Source: JBAZYV01 sp041658345 (GTDB lineage Bacteria; Patescibacteriota; Gracilibacteria; UBA1369; 2-02-FULL-48-14). Taken from it: a DNA stretch of 17,963 nt. Below the pieces are notes generated by a model. That model ran no database searches. It was not told where the DNA came from and was given only the letters and a program-made list of their open reading frames with translations. Positions 13,395-17,963 of this stretch are shown piece by piece (positions within the stretch are counted from its first letter, which is position 1; each line of letters opens with the position of its first letter). The position numbers were made by a program, and so were the translations under genes. The stretch spans positions 1 to 17,963 of the forward strand of contig JBBAAK010000015.1 of the NCBI GenBank assembly GCA_041658345.1, written 5' to 3'.

Positions 13395-15728
13395 ATGGCA
13401 GAATTACCTTCAAATTATGAAGTTGCAAAAAATCAGTTAGCAAGCCTTGCTAATAAAAAGCTTGCTACCGGCAAGTGGCTTGATGAAAAAACCCTCAAAT
13501 CTACTCCTGAGGCAAAAATCCTTGCCGAGGAGGTGAAGCGTGAATATGAATCGATCACCGGTAGCTACAAAGCCGTGAGGGAAGGCCTTTTTAATGATGT
13601 ACTTTCTCCGCTTGCGAAGCGTAAAGACTTTTATCTCGGAAAAGGTGTTTCAATAGGAGAAGATGATAAATACAATAAAAAAGGTATACTTTTTGCTATA
13701 GAAGAAAATTGTATGCCCCTTGAAGAGGCCTTCACAAAAGTTCCTGCGCTCCGAAATTTGGCTTATGCCAGCATTTTCAATCAAATGAGTGGCGCTGGGT
13801 ATGATGCCAACTATTTGCCGAAAGATGCTCAAATAACTATGACTGATGGATGTATTAGCTTGTCTTATCCCGATGGCATAGATCTTAAAACCATTGGCCC
13901 TTTTGATTTATTCCCGTGGCCTAAAGGAGAAGAACTTGTAAAAGATGATGCCGGATCTGATGAACAGCCAGCTAAACCTGCCAAAGAAATACGGCCTACA
14001 ACTGTGGAGACAGCGCCTGATCTAACGAGAGAGGATGCTGAGAGATTATTTCCAGCAGAATTAAAAGATATCCTTTATAAAGAAAATGCGGAGGACGTAT
14101 GGCACCCTGCTTTTGTCCATCCTGATAAAGATGCTGTGAAAATAAAAGTTGGCAAGGTAAGTTATACATTCCAAAAAAATACGCCACCAGATGGCAAAAA
14201 TCTGGCATTGCTATGTGAAGGTGAGCTTGGAGACTCAGAGATCGACGAAATCTTTGGACCGACTGGATGGAAAAGCTTGAATAAGGATGCGGACAAAGAA
14301 AATGTACGCGTTGCCGCCCTAAAAGTCTTTGCGTTTGAAATCGCAAAAAAACATATTACCGATTCAATTGAACTCGGACGTGAGCAATATGGCGCCAAGT
14401 GGACTTATGAGTATAAAGCGGAACTAAAGTATTTGGATTCTGCCATTGCACTTGCAGAAACTGTACTGTCTCAACTCAAGGACAAGCGATTAGAAGAGGT
14501 AAGTGACGAACATTTCCATGATAAAAACGCGTATGATTCTGAAAGTCAAAATGCGACAATAGACGCCATGGCAAAAGCCGTAGCTGATGGAGTCGCAGAG
14601 CGTCAAAAAGAAGGACCTGCAAAAACTACTGATCCTGCCGAAATGAGCGAAAGAGATGGGAGATTGCAGGGCGCTGTTATTGCTCCGCTTTTAGATGGTG
14701 ACGTAGATACGGCTTACTATAATGTAGGGCGTTTGGCCCAGGCCAACTCTGCAGTGGGCTCAACCGAAACTAGTACTGGCTACTATCCAGAAAATGAAAA
14801 ACTGATAGAGATGTCTAAAAACTATGGGCGTCTTAGCAAAATGAACGTACAAGGACTTAAAGAACTTACTGTTGTAAAATTTGGACCATCAACTGGTGCG
14901 AGCGATGCTGAATACCCATTCGAATATCAAAAAGTTTTTGATGCGTTCCTTAATAAGTACATTAATGAGAAGGTGATATTTGGGAAGGCAAAACCTAAAG
15001 AATCCATATATTTGGAAGATAAACTTTTGCCAGTCGGTCAATATAAAGCTGTTTTTGAAAATGGCAAGGAAACGGTGATAACTATAGGTCCTTTATTTGG
15101 CACTAAGAAAGAAGAGAAAGGCGCCACAATTGATTTTGATGGAAGAACGAATGAACCTGCTAAAAGGAGCCCTGTGGTAGAGAAAACATTTGAAAAGCAA
15201 GAGAAAGTTGCAAAAAAACAAAAGATGTTACCAAAAGGCTTTGAAAAATCAAAATATCTACAGTTTGAAGAAGAAGGTGTGACAAAATACAAACTTGATT
15301 TAACCATTCCATTTGCTCCAAATGACAAGTTTACGGCAACCATTAAATATAGGGGAGATGGAACTCCCGAAGGTGTGGATTTTGGACGTACAAAGCCAAT
15401 ATCTGATGCAGAATTTATGGATGACGAGGCGTATACAAAATATCGCGATGAACTGTTTAAAAATGCTATGGGCGAACCTGTTGACGTAGAGGGAATGGAC
15501 AGTAAAGACAATTTGTTAATGCTAGCTAGGCGTGATTACTATTTGAGGGAAACTATCAAATCATTAAAGATGGCTCAGTATATTGCGCAAGGCAACCCAA
15601 CAGATGGTCTTGCTTATGGACTAAGAGCCACCTATGATTACAAGATGGAAATTAAATTTTTAAGAGAAGAGATTGATAAAACAGAGACTAAAATTAAAGA
15701 TCTTTTGGCGGAGCCTTCCAATCCTTAG
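13395..15728 (+). CDS. Large cytoplasmic protein of unknown function with internal duplication
   Basis: 777 residues, no recognised family, no signal peptide and no membrane segment. The N-terminal ~190 residues include helices and a SLSYPDGIDLKTIGPFDLFPWP stretch (cited here as a region only). An acidic Pro/Glu linker (~195-215) follows. Then come two copies of a module made of a beta-rich part and a helical hairpin. The helical parts align as EQYGAKWTYEYKAELKYL (~327-345) and LAYGLRATYDYKMEIKFL (~740-757), sharing YG...TY-acidic-YK.E.K-aromatic-L. A Lys/Glu-rich stretch (~590-620) separates the halves. The promoter is strong-looking and has a dyad. The next gene's promoter lies inside its last codons, so the two genes are probably transcribed separately under similar control. 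Function cannot be proposed. Confidence 0.85.
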   Translation: MAELPSNYEVAKNQLASLANKKLATGKWLDEKTLKSTPEAKILAEEVKREYESITGSYKAVREGLFNDVLSPLAKRKDFYLGKGVSIGEDDKYNKKGILFAIEENCMPLEEAFTKVPALRNLAYASIFNQMSGAGYDANYLPKDAQITMTDGCISLSYPDGIDLKTIGPFDLFPWPKGEELVKDDAGSDEQPAKPAKEIRPTTVETAPDLTREDAERLFPAELKDILYKENAEDVWHPAFVHPDKDAVKIKVGKVSYTFQKNTPPDGKNLALLCEGELGDSEIDEIFGPTGWKSLNKDADKENVRVAALKVFAFEIAKKHITDSIELGREQYGAKWTYEYKAELKYLDSAIALAETVLSQLKDKRLEEVSDEHFHDKNAYDSESQNATIDAMAKAVADGVAERQKEGPAKTTDPAEMSERDGRLQGAVIAPLLDGDVDTAYYNVGRLAQANSAVGSTETSTGYYPENEKLIEMSKNYGRLSKMNVQGLKELTVVKFGPSTGASDAEYPFEYQKVFDAFLNKYINEKVIFGKAKPKESIYLEDKLLPVGQYKAVFENGKETVITIGPLFGTKKEEKGATIDFDGRTNEPAKRSPVVEKTFEKQEKVAKKQKMLPKGFEKSKYLQFEEEGVTKYKLDLTIPFAPNDKFTATIKYRGDGTPEGVDFGRTKPISDAEFMDDEAYTKYRDELFKNAMGEPVDVEGMDSKDNLLMLARRDYYLRETIKSLKMAQYIAQGNPTDGLAYGLRATYDYKMEIKFLREEIDKTETKIKDLLAEPSNP

Positions 15729-15744
15729 CAAAATCTGCTATAAT
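15716..15744 (+). promoter_or_regulatory. Promoter of the fibronectin-III surface protein gene
   Basis: TTCCAA (15716-15721), a 17-nt spacer and a perfect TATAAT (15739-15744). The -35 sits inside the last codons of the upstream gene. The 11-mer CTTCCAATCCT (15715-15725) is identical to 13341-13351, the same position in the upstream gene's promoter. The leader to ATG 15781 is A-rich with no Shine-Dalgarno. Confidence 0.6.
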
Positions 15745-15780
15745 TAACGGATTTAATCAAAATAAATAACCAAAATACGT

Positions 15781-17253
15781 ATGGCAAAGGGAATTACAAA
15801 ATTTATTTCGGTGATTGGGCTGATTGCAATATTGGCAACAGTCTTCCTATCACTTTTTAGCGGGTTTAGTGCTTCCGCTGAGGTGATTACAGATGTAGAT
15901 GCACCATCACAGGTGGAGGGCCTAGAGGCTTTGCCTGGGGACGGCTTGGTAACTTTAACTTGGGATGCTTCCACAGACGATACCGGAGTAGATGGTTATT
16001 ACGTTTATTCCAGCTTAAAATCTGTTGAAACAAACGGTGGAGCTTACACTTTTGGATCTACGAACGCCGGAAACAGCGCAACTTATACAATGGAAGGCTT
16101 AACAAACGGCGTAACTTACTATTTTGCAGTTACGGCTTATGATGAGGCAGGAAACGAATCAAACTACTCAAGTGAAGCTGATGCAACGCCGGATAGCTCT
16201 ACAACCGGAGACTTTGTTGCTCCAACTGTAAGCGATGCCAATGCAGTTTCGAGTACACTTGTGGAAGTTAGTTTTTCTGAAGCAGTTTTATTGCCTGAAA
16301 GTTCGGCTTTGGCCTTTTCGCTGGAAGCTACGGACGGAACCGCGGTTGCGGTTTTGGATGCATATTCTTCCACGGAAGAGCCTGCAACGGTTTTCTTGGT
16401 AACAGATGCACAAATTGCAGGAGCTCAATACATTCTTACAACAGGAATTGGGGTTACAGACTTAGCCGGCAACCCGGTTGAAAGTGGAACAAGCGATACG
16501 GCAATTTTTACCGGAAGTGCGCTAGAAAAATCTGAGCCGGATGCAGTTAATCCATCTTTGGAAGATTCTGCTTTTGCAATCGAAGAGGTGACTTCCGTTG
16601 AAATAAATGAATTACTTTTGGACTTTAATCAAAAAATTGTGAGCGTAAGTCCTACTTCGTTCACTATTCAAAAAACTGATGATGCGAGTGCGCTCGTTGA
16701 GGTGCTTGCAGTTAGCGTTGATAGCACCGATGCCACGCTGGTTACGCTTATAACAAAAGATATGGATGCCGGTTATGACTACGTTTTGACTATTGATGAA
16801 ACTGTTTTGAATGAAGCAGGTTCAAGTTTGCCTATAAATGCTCGTACTGTTGATTTTACAGCAAAAACAATCGATCTAGCGGACGTTATTGCACCTGAAG
16901 ATATCACAAATTTGGTGTCTGCTCTATCCGGTGAAACTGCGGTTATGTTGACCTGGGATGCCAGCGCAAACACTGCTGGCGATCTTGCAAAATACTTGGT
17001 TTACCAAAGCGCAGATGGTGGAAGTACTTTTGGGGACAGCGTTGCTGTTGCCATGGATGTGCTTAGCTATGAGGCTAGCGATTTAACTCCCGGCTCAACT
17101 TATACATTTAAGGTTACCGCCGTTGATGAAAATGGAAACGAATCAGATGGCGTAATGACTACAATCACTCTACCGGAATCCGGTCCTGAACTACTTTTGC
17201 TTGGGCTTATGGCTCTTGCCGGGGCAGGTGTTGTTGGAAAGAGGAGAAAGTAG
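15781..17253 (+). CDS. Secreted fibronectin-III / Ig-like protein with LPESG sorting signal
   Basis: 490 residues. Signal peptide residues 1-33 (hydrophobic core, ASA cleavage site). Fibronectin type III domain 1 (~39-137: LVTLTWDASTDDTGVDGYYV, VTYYFAVTAYDEAGN). Two Big_5/SwmA-like Ig modules (~147-245 and ~260-365: VEVSFSEAV..., LLLDFNQKI...). Fibronectin type III domain 2 (~370-463). The C-terminal 27 residues run LPESG, then a hydrophobic stretch, then GKRRK, which is a sortase-type sorting signal with Ser in place of Thr. Expected fate: export, cleavage at the LPxSG site and covalent attachment to the cell envelope. The role is probably adhesive or structural; no enzymatic motif is seen. 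It ends in a strong intrinsic terminator. Start ATG chosen because it directly precedes the signal peptide. Confidence 0.88.
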   Translation: MAKGITKFISVIGLIAILATVFLSLFSGFSASAEVITDVDAPSQVEGLEALPGDGLVTLTWDASTDDTGVDGYYVYSSLKSVETNGGAYTFGSTNAGNSATYTMEGLTNGVTYYFAVTAYDEAGNESNYSSEADATPDSSTTGDFVAPTVSDANAVSSTLVEVSFSEAVLLPESSALAFSLEATDGTAVAVLDAYSSTEEPATVFLVTDAQIAGAQYILTTGIGVTDLAGNPVESGTSDTAIFTGSALEKSEPDAVNPSLEDSAFAIEEVTSVEINELLLDFNQKIVSVSPTSFTIQKTDDASALVEVLAVSVDSTDATLVTLITKDMDAGYDYVLTIDETVLNEAGSSLPINARTVDFTAKTIDLADVIAPEDITNLVSALSGETAVMLTWDASANTAGDLAKYLVYQSADGGSTFGDSVAVAMDVLSYEASDLTPGSTYTFKVTAVDENGNESDGVMTTITLPESGPELLLLGLMALAGAGVVGKRRK

Positions 17254-17287
17254 GGGGGTCTTTTGCCACCCGCCAAAAGTGATGTTT

Positions 17288-17322
17288 CCCTTATTGTTAC
17301 AATGTAACAATAAGGGCTTTTT
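17288..17322 (+). terminator. Rho-independent terminator
   Basis: A perfect 13-bp stem CCCTTATTGTTAC (17288-17300), a 3-nt loop AAT, and GTAACAATAAGGG (17304-17316), followed by CTTTTT. It ends the fibronectin-III gene 35 nt after its stop and separates it from the convergent toxin gene. Confidence 0.9.
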
Positions 17323-17355
17323 ACTAAAGTGCGTGCGAGAAATGGGCTACGGTTT

Positions 17356-17691
17356 TTATTCCATTTTTAGCTCGATTTTTGTTGCTTTCAAATGGCCCAC
17401 CAATTCTTTCCAAGACATATCTGACCTCTCGCTTTTTGAAAAGATTGTGATCGGCACAATTATCTTGTGGATTTCTATCGTAAAAATATAGACCCTATAC
17501 CCGCCTGATTTGCCCTTATTAAGCTCTTCCAACCGCAATTTATAAATCCCGGAGCCTATGGGTATTGCTAATTTCGGCTCAAAATATCTGAGTTTTGATA
17601 GTAAAACATCGCTAAGCCACCGATTTTTCTTAAACAAAGGTTTTAATTGCCTTTGGAAATTTTTCGTAATGATTACCTTATAAATCTGCAA
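17356..17691 (-). CDS. RelE/ParE-superfamily toxin
   Basis: 111 residues from TTG 17691; no ATG or GTG is available in a suitable place. The RelE/HigB-like pattern is clear: an N-terminal strand and helix (IYKVIITKNFQRQLKPLFKK), then GIYKLRLEELNKGKSGGYRV, then IIVPITIFSKSERSDMSWKEL. This matches the family core 'g.rKlRl...gksGGyRviy....i.ll.iy.K.e..dls..e'. Such toxins usually cleave mRNA on the ribosome, or poison gyrase in the ParE branch, and are neutralised by a small partner protein. The gene overlaps the end of the upstream antitoxin frame by 14 nt (17678-17691), an arrangement expected for translational coupling in a type II module, and one that explains the weak start codon. Active-site residues cannot be assigned with certainty. 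Confidence 0.85.
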   Translation of the reverse strand: MQIYKVIITKNFQRQLKPLFKKNRWLSDVLLSKLRYFEPKLAIPIGSGIYKLRLEELNKGKSGGYRVYIFTIEIHKIIVPITIFSKSERSDMSWKELVGHLKATKIELKME

Positions 17692-17849
17692 GTGCTTCTT
17701 CTAAATTATCTTTGAGTTTACCTTCCTTGTTTAGACGTAGCAAAATGTCACTTAATTCTTTAGTTTCATTTGCCAAAGCTTGTTGTCCAGCATTTTTTTG
17801 GTACTTATAATATTTTAATAAAAACCTAAAAAACTCGGGATAAGGGCAT
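17678..17849 (-). pseudogene. Antitoxin partner of the RelE-type toxin, apparently frameshifted
   Basis: The minus-strand frame ending TAA at 17678-17680 encodes a ~60-residue helical, charged segment (KYQKNAGQQALANETKELSD, then ILLRLNKEGKLKDNLEEALADL). This has the size and C-terminal character of the small antitoxins found upstream of RelE toxins. The frame has no ATG, GTG or TTG at its beginning before the stop at 17870-17872. An ATG at 17849-17847 is in another frame. Removing one T from the six-T run (complement of 17828-17833) would join MPLSRVF to RFLLKYYKYQ. So the gene is either frameshifted, uses an unusual start, or contains a sequencing error. The call as antitoxin rests on position and overlap rather than a recognised family. 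Confidence 0.55.
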
Positions 17850-17963
17850 TTTAGTGTTGCTATTTTTGTTTAGTTTTGGCTCAGGTAAGCTGTTAAATGC
17901 AGTTTACATTCTAATGTTGGAATCTATGTTTAAAAAAAGGCTTGTGGATGCGGTTCGGTAAAA

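Noticed and set aside
13437..13453. Inverted repeat TTAGCAAG-C-CTTGCTAA near the start of the 777-residue gene
   Set aside because: It lies within plausible coding sequence, is a single occurrence, and has no link to a start or stop of transcription.
17873..17963. Possible start of a plus-strand gene at the right edge
   Set aside because: The ATG-started frames there run into TAA within about 15 codons; nothing can be supported.
1..17963. CRISPR array, rRNA, prophage or transposase genes
   Set aside because: No regularly spaced repeats, rRNA segments, phage structural genes or transposase motifs were seen on either strand.

Overview
The window looks like a piece of a small-genome, AT-rich Candidate Phyla Radiation (Patescibacteria) bacterium, possibly Peregrinibacteria-like. 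This placement is inferred from gene content: an S-layer-homology protein with a C-terminal SLH block, an LPxTG-like wall protein, a DUF4153 membrane protein, a LemA/TPM pair, many proteins of unknown family, and almost no Shine-Dalgarno sequences. No rRNA or taxonomic marker is present to prove it. The standard bacterial code fits, because recognisable genes end at TGA where family similarity ends (587 and 12973).

Layout. 1-587: the 3' part of a 13E12/DUF222-type HNH endonuclease gene. 840-2657: a DUF4153 polytopic membrane protein. 2728-2819: tRNA-Ser(GCU). 2833-8036, minus strand: a LemA-TPM operon, then a separately promoted giant secreted protein (beta-helix-like region, SGNH hydrolase, chitobiase-C-like and Ig-like domains, SLH anchor). 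8140-8230: tRNA-Ser(UGA). 8231-10845, minus strand: a DUF4256-like protein, a coiled-coil protein of unknown family and a lipoprotein, each with its own likely promoter or start region. 10882-12973, plus strand: a zinc-type cation diffusion facilitator with three C-terminal domains, followed at 13 nt by an RBBP9/YdeN-type alpha/beta hydrolase. 13000-13260, minus strand: a small charged protein divergent from a 777-residue internally duplicated unknown (13395-15728). 15781-17253: a secreted fibronectin-III/Ig-like protein with an LPESG sorting signal and a strong terminator. 17356-17849, minus strand: a RelE-type toxin and an apparently frameshifted antitoxin gene.

The most unusual observation is a 58-bp palindromic element found twice, 12.4 kb apart. 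It lies in the same reading frame inside two unrelated protein genes, the HNH endonuclease (161-218) and the alpha/beta hydrolase (12574-12631). Both copies encode NGLxKPxxExxSVHVHTL. They share a GGCTT-N4-AAGCC hairpin whose loop differs, a 14-bp perfect palindrome and a 23-bp identical core. This resembles the Rickettsia palindromic elements, which insert in frame into coding genes, but the sequence is not one I recognise.

Together the genes point to a cell-envelope region (S-layer and wall-anchored proteins, LemA/TPM, lipoprotein, metal efflux) with accessory pieces (HNH endonuclease, toxin-antitoxin, palindromic repeats). The 777-aa gene and the fibronectin-III gene share a promoter motif (CTTCCAATCCT over the -35), which suggests common regulation.
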